This document shows, piece after piece, positions 51,959-60,965 of a stretch of 64,000 nt of DNA. The notes beneath the pieces are model-generated. The model had not been told where the DNA came from, did no database searches, and saw nothing but the letters and a program-made list of their open reading frames with translations. The DNA is from Bacteroidales bacterium (GTDB lineage: Bacteria; Bacteroidota; Bacteroidia; Bacteroidales; Bacteroidaceae), in NCBI GenBank assembly GCA_004557185.1, contig SFEP01000009.1, positions 1 through 64,000 of the forward strand, read 5' to 3'. The stretch's first letter is position 1. The number at the start of each line of letters is the position of its first letter. Both the position numbers and the translations under genes were made by a program.

Positions 51959-52687
51959 TTACTCCGCAGGTTTCATGTTGGTGTAGACGGTCTGCACGTC
52001 GTCGAACTCTTCGAGACGCTCTACCATCTTGTCGATGCTCTCACGCTCCTCGTCGGTCACGTCCTTGAGGTCGTTGGGGATGTAGGTGAACTCGGCGCCG
52101 ATCACTTCGAGGCCGCTTTCTTCGAGGTGTTTCTGTATCTGGCCAAACGACTTGGGGTCGCCGTAGATGGTGATGCTACCTTCTTCTTCGTCCTCGTCGT
52201 ATTCATCTTCTACGCCATAGTCGATGAGGTCGAGTATCATTTCGTCCATATCAAGGCCTTCCGTCTTGCGCACGGTGAACACGCACTTGTGGTCGAAGAG
52301 GTAAGCCAGCGAACCCATGTTGCCGAGGTTGCCGTTGAACTTGTTGAAGACGGAACGCACGTCGCCCACGGTGCGGGTGGGATTGTCGGTGAGGGTATCG
52401 ACGAAAATGGCTACGCCGTGGGGGCCGTAACCCTCGTACGTCATGGTCTTGTATTCGCTCTGGTCCTTGCCCATAGCGTTCTTGATGGCACGCTCAATGT
52501 TATCCTTGGGCATGTTCTCACGCTTACAGGTGGCAATGAGGGCACGGAGCGTGGGGTTGTTTTCGGGCTCCGGACCGCCGCTCTTCACAGCGACAGCGAT
52601 TTGCTTTCCTAATTTCGTGAAGGTGCGGGCCATGTGTCCCCATCTCTTCAGTTTTGCGGCTTTGCGGTATTCAAAAGCTCTTCCCAT
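51959..52687 (-). CDS. yebC: YebC/PmpR family protein (TACO1 type)
   Basis: A 242-residue protein with the full family pattern: MGRAFEYRKAAKLKRWGHMARTFTKLGK (usually written GHSKW..), NPTLRALIATCKRENMPKDNIERAIKNA, YEGYGPHGVAIFVDTLTDNPTRTVGDVR and FNKFNGNLGNMGSLAYLFDHK. Such proteins were called transcription regulators; recent work on relatives links them to translation of difficult peptide stretches. A run of acidic residues (DEYDEDEEE) lies near residue 170. It follows pheT by 59 bases on the same strand. Confidence 0.94.
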   Translation of the reverse strand: MGRAFEYRKAAKLKRWGHMARTFTKLGKQIAVAVKSGGPEPENNPTLRALIATCKRENMPKDNIERAIKNAMGKDQSEYKTMTYEGYGPHGVAIFVDTLTDNPTRTVGDVRSVFNKFNGNLGNMGSLAYLFDHKCVFTVRKTEGLDMDEMILDLIDYGVEDEYDEDEEEGSITIYGDPKSFGQIQKHLEESGLEVIGAEFTYIPNDLKDVTDEERESIDKMVERLEEFDDVQTVYTNMKPAE

Positions 52688-52746
52688 TGTGTTACTTTAT
52701 GTGGTAGTTGATGTTTGTTTGTTCGGATGTGCTGCGGCGTGTATGC

Positions 52747-55212
52747 TCAACGCAGTTTGGCGCCCACCTGCTTTTCGAGTTGCGCCACGATGCGCTGCAT
52801 AACGTTCTCGGTCTGCTTGTCGTTCATGGTGCGGGTGTCGTCCTGCAGGGTGAAGTTGACGGCGTAGCTCTTCTTGCCCGCTTCGAGGTTCTTGCCTTCG
52901 TACACGTCGAACAACTCTACGCGGCGCAGCAGTTTCCTGTCGGCAGCAAAGGCGGCCTTTTCGATTTGGGCGAAGGTAACCTGCTTATCGACGAGCAAGG
53001 CGAGGTCGCGGCTCACGGCGGGGAACTTCGACAGTTCCTTGTACGACACCTGCTGCTTCTTCACGAGTTTCATGAGCAAATCCCAGTCAATCTCGGCAAA
53101 GTAAACGTCCTGCTCTATGCCGAAACGTGCCGTGTGCTTGCGGGCTACAGGACCGAGTTCGAGCAACGTGCGTCCCTGACGGTCGGCCACGGTGATGCTC
53201 TTGCTGAAGAGGTCGCTGCTGCCGTCGCCCACCACGAGGGCACCCATGGGGCAGCCCGTGCGGTTGAGGATGTGCAGCACATAGGCCTTGAGTTCATACA
53301 CCGTTGCCTCTTCGTCGGGATGTGCCCATGAGCCCTGCACCCTATTGCCCGTGAGCCACAGGCCCAGGCAATGCTTCTGGGTGTAAGGGGCGATGGTGTG
53401 CCCTTCCTGACGTGCGGCGGCCTCGTAACGGTAGCAGTTGCCGCTCTCGAAGAAGCGCAGGTTGGCGTTTTTGCGGTTCACGTTGTGGGCAATGCACTCC
53501 AAGCCGCCGAAGAGCAGCGTCTGGCGCATCACACCGAGGTCAGAGCTCAGCGGATTGAGCACGCGCACCAGGTGTTCGGGAGCGTAGGTCTGGCTTTCCT
53601 GATAGTAGCTGTCGCTGGTGAGCGAGTTGTTGAGTATTTCGCGGAAGCCCTGTCCCGCCAGTTGTTCGCCAATGAGGTTTTCGAGTTTGTTGGAGCGGTC
53701 CACGTCGCCTTTCACCGTGAGGCTCGACTTCACAGCCGTGGGTATTTCCACGTTGTTGTAGCCATAGATGCGCAGTATTTCCTCCACCACGTCGCAGGGA
53801 CGCTGCACGTCAACACGGTAGGCCGGAACGCGCAGCAGCATGTGGCTCTCGCTCTCCTCGAGCACTTCCATTTCGAGCGAGGTGACGATGCGCTTGATGG
53901 TTTCGGCAGGAATTTCCTTACCGATGAGTTCGTGCACATACTGATAAGGCAGGTTCACCTCGAAGCTGCGCGGCGTGTTACCAGCGTCCACGTCCTTGAT
54001 GTCCATGGCTATCTCGCCGCCTGCCAGTTCCTTCACCAGTTTGGCTGCCACCTTGAGGGCATACAACTGGCCTGCGGGGTCTACGCCACGCTCAAAGCGG
54101 AACGAGGCGTCGGTGCTGATGCCGTGGCGGCGTGCACTCTTGCGAACCCACGAGGGATGGAAGTAGGCGCTCTCGAGCAGTACGTGGCAGGTGCTGTCGT
54201 AGGTGCCGGAGCCCTTGCCGCCGAAGACGCCGGCCAGACACATGGGCTCGTTTTCGTTGCATATCATCAGGTCGCGGTCGGAAAGGGTGTGTTCTTCGCC
54301 GTCGAGCGTCTGGAACTTCGTGCCTTCGGGCAGGGTGCGCACCACCACCTTGCGGCCGTCGATCATGTCGGCATCGAAGCAGTGGAGCGGCTGACCATAG
54401 GCCATCATCACGTAGTTGGTGATGTCCACAATATTATTGATGGGACGCAGCCCGATGGTGGTCAGTTTCTGCTTGAGCCACTCGGGACTCTCAGCCACCT
54501 TGCAGTTCTTCACCGTCACGGCGCAGTAGCGGGGGCACGCTTCGGTGTTCTCCACCAGCACGTCGATGTCAAGGTCATGGTTGTCCACCTTGAAGTCGTC
54601 CACCTCCATGCGGTGCAGTGCGGTGGTCTTGCCCTGCTGCACGAGCCAAGCGTAGAGGTCACGAGCCACGCCGTAGTGCGAACAGGCATCGGCGCGGTTG
54701 GGTGTGATGTCCACCTCAATGAGCCAGTCGCTCTCGAGGCCGTAGTAGTCGGCAGCCTTCATGCCCACGGGAGTGTCGGCGGGCAGCACGATGATGCCGT
54801 CGTGGCTCTGGCCCACACCGATTTCGTCCTCGGCGCAAATCATACCCAGGCTTTCCACCCCTCTGAGCTTCGAGCGTTTGATGGTGAAGCACTCGTCGCC
54901 CGCATAGAGTTTCGTACCGATGGTGGCCACGATGACCTTCTGCCCTGCGGCCACGTTGGGTGCGCCGCACACTATCTGCAGGGCTTCGTCGCCGCCCACA
55001 TCGACTGTGCAAATGTGCATGTGGTCGCTGTTGGGGTGCTGCTCGCAGGTGAGCACTTCGCCTGTGCACAGTCCTTCGAGACCGCCCTTGATGGCTTGTA
55101 TCTCCTCGACACTTCCCACTTCCAGGCCGATACTCGTCAGGGCCTCGGCCACCTCGTGCGCCGACATGTCGAAGTCAACGTATTCCTTAAGCCATTTGTA
55201 TGATATGTTCAT
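52747..55212 (-). CDS. pheT: Phenylalanine--tRNA ligase beta subunit
   Basis: An 821-residue subunit from the ATG at 55212 (MNISYKWLKEYVDFDMSAHEVAEAL). Domains in order: an EMAP-like tRNA-binding domain (about 42-155; CEQHPNSDHMHICTVDVG), B3/B4 editing domain (about 215-390), B5 (about 405-475), the catalytic-like core, and a C-terminal FDX-ACB anticodon-binding domain (about 725-821; YKELSKFPAVSRDLALLVDK). With PheS it charges tRNA-Phe. pheS is not adjacent, as is common in Bacteroidetes. The promoter is at 55308-55338. Confidence 0.96.
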   Translation of the reverse strand: MNISYKWLKEYVDFDMSAHEVAEALTSIGLEVGSVEEIQAIKGGLEGLCTGEVLTCEQHPNSDHMHICTVDVGGDEALQIVCGAPNVAAGQKVIVATIGTKLYAGDECFTIKRSKLRGVESLGMICAEDEIGVGQSHDGIIVLPADTPVGMKAADYYGLESDWLIEVDITPNRADACSHYGVARDLYAWLVQQGKTTALHRMEVDDFKVDNHDLDIDVLVENTEACPRYCAVTVKNCKVAESPEWLKQKLTTIGLRPINNIVDITNYVMMAYGQPLHCFDADMIDGRKVVVRTLPEGTKFQTLDGEEHTLSDRDLMICNENEPMCLAGVFGGKGSGTYDSTCHVLLESAYFHPSWVRKSARRHGISTDASFRFERGVDPAGQLYALKVAAKLVKELAGGEIAMDIKDVDAGNTPRSFEVNLPYQYVHELIGKEIPAETIKRIVTSLEMEVLEESESHMLLRVPAYRVDVQRPCDVVEEILRIYGYNNVEIPTAVKSSLTVKGDVDRSNKLENLIGEQLAGQGFREILNNSLTSDSYYQESQTYAPEHLVRVLNPLSSDLGVMRQTLLFGGLECIAHNVNRKNANLRFFESGNCYRYEAAARQEGHTIAPYTQKHCLGLWLTGNRVQGSWAHPDEEATVYELKAYVLHILNRTGCPMGALVVGDGSSDLFSKSITVADRQGRTLLELGPVARKHTARFGIEQDVYFAEIDWDLLMKLVKKQQVSYKELSKFPAVSRDLALLVDKQVTFAQIEKAAFAADRKLLRRVELFDVYEGKNLEAGKKSYAVNFTLQDDTRTMNDKQTENVMQRIVAQLEKQVGAKLR

Positions 55213-55307
55213 AACCTTTTGATAGTAAGTAGTTTTCTTGCGTAAAATGCCTACATTCCCGCACCGCTGCCCCACTTTGGGGTGCCAGGTGCACAGTTTA
55301 GGCGTTG

Positions 55308-55338
55308 CAAAAGTAGTGCAAAAATCAATAACTACAAA
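55308..55338 (-). promoter_or_regulatory. Promoter of pheT-yebC
   Basis: On the minus strand TTTG (55338-55335), 19 bases, TACTTTTG (55315-55308): a full Bacteroidetes consensus 95 bases before the pheT start. A CCCCA-AAG-TGGGG hairpin lies in the leader at about 55271-55283. Confidence 0.78.
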
Positions 55339-55462
55339 AACTTGCATGCCATGAATACAGGGCTGTAGGCACTGCCTGCGCCGCAGTGATGAAACGTTGC
55401 AGCGCAACGTGCAGGGGGTGCCACGTTCTGCGTGGGGCATGCGGCTTGCCGGTGGCCGCGGC

Positions 55463-56401
55463 CTACTTGCTGTCGGCCAGGCGCAGCAAACGTATGCCTA
55501 CGCTCGTTTTGCGCTCCTTCAGGTAGCGGTGTAGCGTCATGGGCTCCTCCACCACGCGGTGGTGCACCGACGAGGCGTTGAGCAGATGCAGCCGCCCGTC
55601 CTTGCCCCATACGGCAAAGCCCAGGTGCGAGTAGTCCAGTCCGGCCTTGGTGGTTACAATGGCCACCAGGTCGCCGTCGTGCACGCTCTTCAGGCGGTTC
55701 TGTGGCAGAGCCGTGGCCTCCTCTGACAGGTAGCAGCCGTCGGGTCCGTTCGCAGCCTGTTCCATGGCTCGTATGCTGTCGGTGTAGGCCGCGTTGCCTC
55801 GCAGAAAGGCATACTGGTCGGCATGCCGGCTCATGTAGAAGTTGTTCACCGTGATGGGGGCGGTGAAATGCTGCGCGTCCTCCACGTGCTGCATGGTGCC
55901 GCGTGCCACGTTGTCGTGCATCCACCAGGTGAAGTAGTGCAGGCGCGACAGGTAGCCGTTCATCTGCCCGCCGCGGTAGCGCAGCCGCATCAGGTTGTGG
56001 CAATAGGCCAGAAACGAGGTGTCGCCCTGCCGCTTCGTCATGGTCAGCGCCAGCACGGTCTCCACCAGCGTGGTGCAGTCGAGTTCGCGCAGATTGACCA
56101 CGAGGCGTTCGCGAGGGTCTTTTTCGAGCGTATGTGCCACGTAGGGCATACCGATGAAGTGCCGTGCATAGAAGAGCACGTCGCTGCCCCCTGTGGGCTG
56201 CATGCGCAGCAGTTCTTCCACGCGTGCCGAGTCGGCAGGGGTATAGATTACTTGCCGCAGCAGGGTGTCGGGCACCACAGTCGGCGCGGTCTGCTGCACA
56301 CTGTCGGTGGCTGCCGCGGGTGTTGCCGGGCGGGCCGTGCAGCCAGGTGTTGCACAAAGGCTCAGCCCTAACGCACAGAGGGTGAAGAGTCGGATAAACA
56401 T
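55463..56401 (-). CDS. DUF1460 (N-acetylmuramoyl-L-alanine amidase-like) protein
   Basis: A 312-residue exported protein. The N terminus (MFIRLFTLCALGLSLCATPGC) looks like a signal peptide, with a cysteine at residue 21 that may be lipidated although the lipobox (TPGC) is unusual. The DUF1460 fold is an NlpC/P60-like cysteine peptidase: candidate nucleophile in NLRELDCTTLVETVLAL, and the histidine in LDYSHLGFAVWGKDGRLHLLNASS. Relatives cleave amide bonds in peptidoglycan. It ends 250 bases before the pheT start on the same strand and has no close partner. Confidence 0.85.
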   Translation of the reverse strand: MFIRLFTLCALGLSLCATPGCTARPATPAAATDSVQQTAPTVVPDTLLRQVIYTPADSARVEELLRMQPTGGSDVLFYARHFIGMPYVAHTLEKDPRERLVVNLRELDCTTLVETVLALTMTKRQGDTSFLAYCHNLMRLRYRGGQMNGYLSRLHYFTWWMHDNVARGTMQHVEDAQHFTAPITVNNFYMSRHADQYAFLRGNAAYTDSIRAMEQAANGPDGCYLSEEATALPQNRLKSVHDGDLVAIVTTKAGLDYSHLGFAVWGKDGRLHLLNASSVHHRVVEEPMTLHRYLKERKTSVGIRLLRLADSK

Positions 56402-56523
56402 AAGGGGAAAGGATATGGGTTCATGAAGATGGGTGGTGGAAATAAGGGAAATCATGATTTGTGAAAACAGGAAGCCACTACGCCGCACCATCCTTGCGGC
56501 TTTGTTGATTGAGCATGTCGCCC

Positions 56524-56569
56524 AATATATATATAAGGAGTGGCTTCGACATCACAAGGAGTGGCAGCC
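56524..56569 (-). repeat. CACTCCTT motif pair, copy 7
   Basis: On the minus strand GGCTGCCACTCCTT (56569-56556) is followed after about 11 bases by GCCACTCCTTATATATATAT (56544 downward). The first half-copy lacks the TA run. It sits between the DUF1460 gene and the htpG terminator. Confidence 0.6.
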
Positions 56570-56576
56570 TACAAAC

Positions 56577-56630
56577 AAGCGGGAGGGCAGTTCCTGCACC
56601 CCTGTGGGGTTCAGAACCGTCCTCCCGCTT
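56577..56630 (-). terminator. Terminator after htpG
   Basis: AAGCGGGAGG (56577-56586) pairs with CCTCCCGCTT (56621-56630), with inner GTTC/GAAC and CCCC/GGGG pairing. On the minus strand it is followed by GTTTGT. It lies 27 bases after the htpG stop. Confidence 0.78.
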
Positions 56631-56656
56631 TGTGCGTGGCGGGCTTCCGCCTTGTG

Positions 56657-58714
56657 TTAGCCTATGAATTTCACGCTGCGCTCCACGAAGCGTGCCAGGG
56701 CCTCACCTTTCAGCAGTCCGTTCTGCAGGAGTGCCAGGTCGATGAGTTGGGCAATGACGGGGTTGGTGGGTGCGTAGGTTTTGCACACCTCGTCCTTTTC
56801 CTTTTCGCGTGCCTCCAGGTCGTCGTTCACCTGCTTGCGTTCGTCCTCGGCGGCTTGGTCCTTGTGGTCCTTGTCAGCCTCGTCAATCTTTTTGTCGAGT
56901 TCGCTGCGGCGCGTGTTGAGTTCGGCTATCTGGGTGTCAAGGCCGTCGAGTTTCTCCTTCACGGCGTTGTCCATGTCGGCCATCACGCCTTGCAGCAGTT
57001 TGTGGTCGGCGTTCAGCACCACGTTGTAGTATTCGGGCATCGTGGCGTAGAAGTCCATACCCTGCTGAAAACGGCTCATCTCCTTCATGCGGCGCATATA
57101 TTCGCTCTGCGTGATGACCACGGGAGCACCCTCCTGGCCCATGTGTGCAGCCTCCACATGGAAGTCAGCCTTCTCCACTTCGGGCATAGCCATGCTGAAG
57201 GCCTTGCATGCACGCTGTGAGCGCACGTCGTCGGCGGGCTTGCCGTTCTCCTCGTCCTTGCGGCGTATGAGGCGGTCTATCACGTCGCCGTCCACACGTG
57301 TAAAGCGCGTTTTCTCCCACTTGTTTTCAAGCATCTGCACCAGCGCCGTGTCAAGTTCGCCATCGAGCATCAGCACGCTGTAACCCTTGTTCTTGGCGGC
57401 CTGTATGGCGGTGTACTGGGCATTGGCGTCGCTGGCATAGAGGCATATCAGGTTGTCGTCCTTGTCGGTCTGTTCGCCCTTCACGAGTTCCTGATATTCC
57501 TTGTAGGTGAAGTACTTGCCGTCCACATCCTTGAGCAGGGCGTAGTCCTTAGCCTTGTCGTAGAAGTCCTGCTCTGAGAGCATACCGTAGTGCATGAAGA
57601 GCTTCAGGTCGTCCCACTTCTTCTCGAAGTCGGCGCGGTCGTTCTTGCAGATGGAGGCCAGGCGGTCGCTCACCTTCTTCATGATGTACGAGGAAATCTT
57701 CTTCACGTTGGCATCGCTCTGCAGGTAGCTGCGGCTCACGTTGAGGGGGATGTCGGGCGAGTCAATCACGCCGTGCAGCAGGGTGAGGAATTCGGGCACG
57801 ATGTTCTCCACGTGGTCGGTGACGAACACTTGGTTGCAATACAGCTGGATGCTGCCGCGGCGCACGTCGAGGTTGCTCTTGATGCGGGGGAAGAAGAGCA
57901 CACCCGTCAGGTGGAACGGATAATCCACGTTGAGGTGTATCCAGAACATGGGGTCGTCAGAGGCGGGATAGAGCTTGTGATAGAAGGCGCGGTAGTCCTC
58001 ATCCTTCAGGTCAGCGGGCTTGCGCAGCCACAGAGGCTCGGTTTCGTTCACCTGGTTGTCCTCCTCGGTGTCCACCTCCTTGCCGTCCTTCCATTCGGTT
58101 TTTTTGCCAAACACGATGGGCACGGGCAGGAAGCGGCAATACTTGTTGAGCAGTTCGGCTATCTTCGTCTTCTCGAGGAACTCTTTGCAGTCCTCGCTGA
58201 TGTGCAGCACGATGTCGGTGCCGCGCTCAGCGCGCTCGGCAGGGGTAATCTCGAACGAGGGCGAACCGTCGCACGTCCACTTCACGGCCTCGGCCTCGGG
58301 GCGATAGCTGCGCGTCACAATGTCCACGCGGTCGGCCACCATGAAGGCGGAGTAAAAGCCCAGACCGAAGTGGCCGATGATGGCGGCGGCATCGTCCTTG
58401 TATTTTTCAAGGAATTCGCCAGCGCCCGAGAAGGCTATCTGGTTGATGTAGCGGTCTATCTCGTCGGCCGTCATGCCAATGCCGCGGTCGCTGATGGTGA
58501 GTGTGCCGGCGGCCTGGTCGATGCTGACGCGCACGCTCAGGTCACCCAATTCGCCCTTGCACTCGCCCGAACGGCTCAGGGTTTTGAGCTTCTGGGTGGC
58601 ATCGACGGCGTTGCTGACAAGCTCGCGCAGAAAAATTTCATGATCGCTATACAGAAACTTCTTGATGACGGGGAAAATGTTCTCGGTATCAATTCCGATT
58701 TTACCTTTTTGCAT
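56657..58714 (-). CDS. htpG: Hsp90-family chaperone HtpG
   Basis: A 685-residue Hsp90. The GHKL ATPase domain has FLRELVSNAVDATQKL, LTISDRGIGMTADEI and IGHFGLGFYSAFMVAD. The middle domain has YPFHLTGVLFFPRI and NQVFVTDHVENIVPEFLTLLHGVIDSPDIPLNVSRSYLQ. The C-terminal dimerisation domain includes a charged helical stretch at about 595-650. The ATG at 58714 (MQKGKIGIDTENIFPVIKK) matches the family. It uses ATP to remodel clients in the cytoplasm. Monocistronic by appearance, with a terminator at 56577. Confidence 0.97.
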   Translation of the reverse strand: MQKGKIGIDTENIFPVIKKFLYSDHEIFLRELVSNAVDATQKLKTLSRSGECKGELGDLSVRVSIDQAAGTLTISDRGIGMTADEIDRYINQIAFSGAGEFLEKYKDDAAAIIGHFGLGFYSAFMVADRVDIVTRSYRPEAEAVKWTCDGSPSFEITPAERAERGTDIVLHISEDCKEFLEKTKIAELLNKYCRFLPVPIVFGKKTEWKDGKEVDTEEDNQVNETEPLWLRKPADLKDEDYRAFYHKLYPASDDPMFWIHLNVDYPFHLTGVLFFPRIKSNLDVRRGSIQLYCNQVFVTDHVENIVPEFLTLLHGVIDSPDIPLNVSRSYLQSDANVKKISSYIMKKVSDRLASICKNDRADFEKKWDDLKLFMHYGMLSEQDFYDKAKDYALLKDVDGKYFTYKEYQELVKGEQTDKDDNLICLYASDANAQYTAIQAAKNKGYSVLMLDGELDTALVQMLENKWEKTRFTRVDGDVIDRLIRRKDEENGKPADDVRSQRACKAFSMAMPEVEKADFHVEAAHMGQEGAPVVITQSEYMRRMKEMSRFQQGMDFYATMPEYYNVVLNADHKLLQGVMADMDNAVKEKLDGLDTQIAELNTRRSELDKKIDEADKDHKDQAAEDERKQVNDDLEAREKEKDEVCKTYAPTNPVIAQLIDLALLQNGLLKGEALARFVERSVKFIG

Positions 58715-58855
58715 GATGTTATAGGGTTTTATGGGTTTCAAAGATGCTGCTTGCCAAAAGCAAAACCCGTGCCACAATCGTGCAGAAGGCTCATTTCTAT
58801 GCTGATATGGCAGAAAATGCGTCACGTATGCGTCGTTACGCTTCCTTCATACGGC

Positions 58856-58881
58856 AAAAGACGGCCGATGAGCCGTCTTTT
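58856..58881 (-). terminator. Perfect 10-base hairpin terminator
   Basis: AAAAGACGGC (58856-58865) and GCCGTCTTTT (58872-58881) form a perfect stem with a 6-base loop and A/T flanks on both sides, so it could work in both directions. It ends the minus-strand pair 59147/58928. Confidence 0.88.
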
Positions 58882-58927
58882 GTCATAGGCACCGCACCAG
58901 GCGGCACTTGGTTCATGGATAGGGCTG

Positions 58928-59113
58928 TTAAGCTCCCTCGCCCCCTGCCTTGGGCTTGCGGAAAAGGCGCACAAAGAACAGGATAATCTGATAGAGCACA
59001 ATGAAACCGAGCAGGAAGACGAAGATGGTGATGCCCAGCGCACGTGCTGAGGTCGCGCCAAGGCCGAAGCCCGAAATCAGGAAGCGGGACAGTCCGTTGT
59101 TGAGAATACTCAT
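58928..59113 (-). CDS. Small membrane protein
   Basis: A 61-residue protein with one strong hydrophobic helix (residues about 27-48, ITIFVFLLGFIVLYQIILFFV) and a basic C-terminal tail (RLFRKPKAGGEGA), suggesting the C terminus faces the cytoplasm. No family is recognised. It starts 33 bases after the end of the 375-residue membrane protein gene on the same strand, and a terminator follows 47 bases later, so the two likely form an operon. Confidence 0.6.
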   Translation of the reverse strand: MSILNNGLSRFLISGFGLGATSARALGITIFVFLLGFIVLYQIILFFVRLFRKPKAGGEGA

Positions 59114-59146
59114 GATGCGTATATGTTTGAAATGAATAAGATGATG

Positions 59147-60274
59147 CTATGCACGTGCCTTACCCCTGTCGCGTATCACGTCGACCAAGCGTGAACATGT
59201 TTCGACACTAATGATAATCACACTGACAAAACTGAAAATGACCACGCCCACGGCAATCAAGCCAAACTTCATGACGAGCACGATGATGTTAGCCATGTTG
59301 CCTTCGGTGGTACGCTCGGTACGGCCCGAAGCGTAGCGGCGCTCCACCACCATGTCGGGCAGCAGCGCCATGGCCACACCCGCGCCAAAGAAGAAGGCAG
59401 CAATGGTGAACCCTGCCTTGCGCACAAAGGAGAGTATCTTGTCCTGCGTCTTGTGGCGGGTCAGCACGTAGCCGCGCGGGTAGCCCGTGATGATGTAAAG
59501 GGGTATGACCACAATGAGGAAGGCCAGCCAGGCCAGTGTGGTGCGCCGCGAGCTTTCGCGGCTCTCCACCGAAGCCTTTGCCTGCGCCAAGGCATCTTCC
59601 TTGAGTTCGGCGTACGTCATCTTTTCATAACGCTTGTACGCCTCCTGGTCCTTTGCCATGTTCTCCTTGCATGCGGCCATGTTCTTCTCCAGTGCCTGCT
59701 TCTTCTTGGCATCCGTGCAGGTGTCAGCCTTTTGCTTGTAGTAGTCGATATTGGCCGCTGCGCTCTCTATCAAGGACTTGTAGTGCGCCAACTGGTAGAG
59801 TTTGTACTTGTTGGCCGATGCGTAGAGGTTGTCTATGTAGCCGCTCTTGGGCAGTTTGGCGTAGGCCAGCGTCGTGTCCTGCGGAGTCCATTGCTGCACG
59901 CTTTCCACGTGTGCCTTGGCTTCCTGCGCCCGTTCCTTGTCCTGGGTGTTGAAGTAGTACACAATGCAGGCTGCTATGACTGTGCCCAATATAATTGACC
60001 AGCGCCAGGTGCGGTTGCGCTCAAGCGACCACGCCACCACTTCACTCAACCTGTTGTGCCGTTCGCAAAAATCGGGGTCGTTGGGATCATCGGCCACTTC
60101 GATCGCCTCGTTCAGCAAACGTTCCATCTTGCGCGTTTCGGCCAACGACACGGGATAGATGTTTTCCATATCGGTCTCGCCGGCCTCCCGCTCCGACTGC
60201 TTGATTTGTGAGGAGGTGAACATGGCTTCGTCAAGCTTTGCCCACGCTTCATAGTTGGAATTTTCGTTATTCAT
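59147..60274 (-). CDS. Membrane protein of unknown function with coiled-coil domain
   Basis: A 375-residue protein. An acidic cytoplasmic N terminus (1-90) is followed by helix 1 at about 92-108, a charged helical region rich in Lys, Glu and Gln (about 110-230; HVESVQQW, CTDAKKKQALEKNMAACKENMAKDQEAYKRYEKM) that may form a coiled coil, and then three more helices: about 237-257, 285-305 and 333-360. No known family is recognised. It is followed by the 61-residue membrane protein. A TACATTTG (60344-60337, minus strand) upstream may be its -7 element. Role unknown. Confidence 0.7.
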   Translation of the reverse strand: MNNENSNYEAWAKLDEAMFTSSQIKQSEREAGETDMENIYPVSLAETRKMERLLNEAIEVADDPNDPDFCERHNRLSEVVAWSLERNRTWRWSIILGTVIAACIVYYFNTQDKERAQEAKAHVESVQQWTPQDTTLAYAKLPKSGYIDNLYASANKYKLYQLAHYKSLIESAAANIDYYKQKADTCTDAKKKQALEKNMAACKENMAKDQEAYKRYEKMTYAELKEDALAQAKASVESRESSRRTTLAWLAFLIVVIPLYIITGYPRGYVLTRHKTQDKILSFVRKAGFTIAAFFFGAGVAMALLPDMVVERRYASGRTERTTEGNMANIIVLVMKFGLIAVGVVIFSFVSVIIISVETCSRLVDVIRDRGKARA

Positions 60275-60470
60275 AGTATATAAAGATTAAATAAACCGAA
60301 CTGTCAACATAAACATCTCCGTCTGCATTTGTTTTGCAAATGTAAGCATTCGTTAGGAAAAGGCAGTTTATTTTTCACATTCAACGCGCGTCAAAGCGTA
60401 AAACAATAGGATTTTTACGCTTTGCACCTTTTAAAATGCCCATTTCAAACGATGCCACGACGAACGGGAT

Positions 60471-60685
60471 GCGTGGGAAAAAGTTACCCCGCCGTGGAAG
60501 AAAGTTACCCCGCTGTGGAAGAAATTTCCCACGGCGGCCTGTGAGTTCTTTCTACCAAGTTCTCCGCGCGGGCTCATGCAGCAAGGCGATGGGCAAGCGG
60601 GGAGGGAGCAGCAGATGGCTGGCGAGACAAACTATGACGCGGGAGGTGGACAACCGCTGCTACGTAAAATTTTACGTAGCATCTA
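60471..60685 (+). repeat. Composite intergenic repeat, copy C
   Basis: Three units of 20-21 bases (GCGTGGGAAAAAGTTACCCC at 60471, GCCGTGGAAGAAAGTTACCC at 60491, GCTGTGGAAGAAATTTCCCA at 60512), then a spacer of which 60570-60658 is nearly identical to copy B. Then a perfect 22-base palindrome at 60659-60680 built from GCTACGTAAAA and its complement, followed by ATCT. Unlike copies A and B, the palindrome holds none of the 21-base ACGTACGACGTG units. The element lies between divergent genes (59147 minus, efp plus). Confidence 0.85.
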
Positions 60686-60876
60686 TTGGGAGCGGGGAAT
60701 AGGCGTGTCCGAAACAGGTGGCATGTGACATTTCTACTGCGGCTGGCAGAATCATAAGATGGCATCTGCCCTTCACCTGCACGCAAAGCCATCGGGCAGG
60801 ACACAGCCGGCGCTACGAGGGCATCACTTGCCCGTGCCACCGCCGCTGTACCAACATGCACGTTTTTAGGCTTTTG

Positions 60877-60908
60877 TTTGGTAAATATGCGTAAAACGTG
60901 TAATTTTG
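60877..60908 (+). promoter_or_regulatory. Promoter of efp
   Basis: TTTG (60877-60880), 20 bases, TAATTTTG (60901-60908), 58 bases before the efp ATG: a strong Bacteroidetes-type promoter. Confidence 0.78.
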
Positions 60909-60965
60909 CACGCCGAAAACGAAATCACAACGATTACATCAAAACAAAAATACACTCTGCAACCC

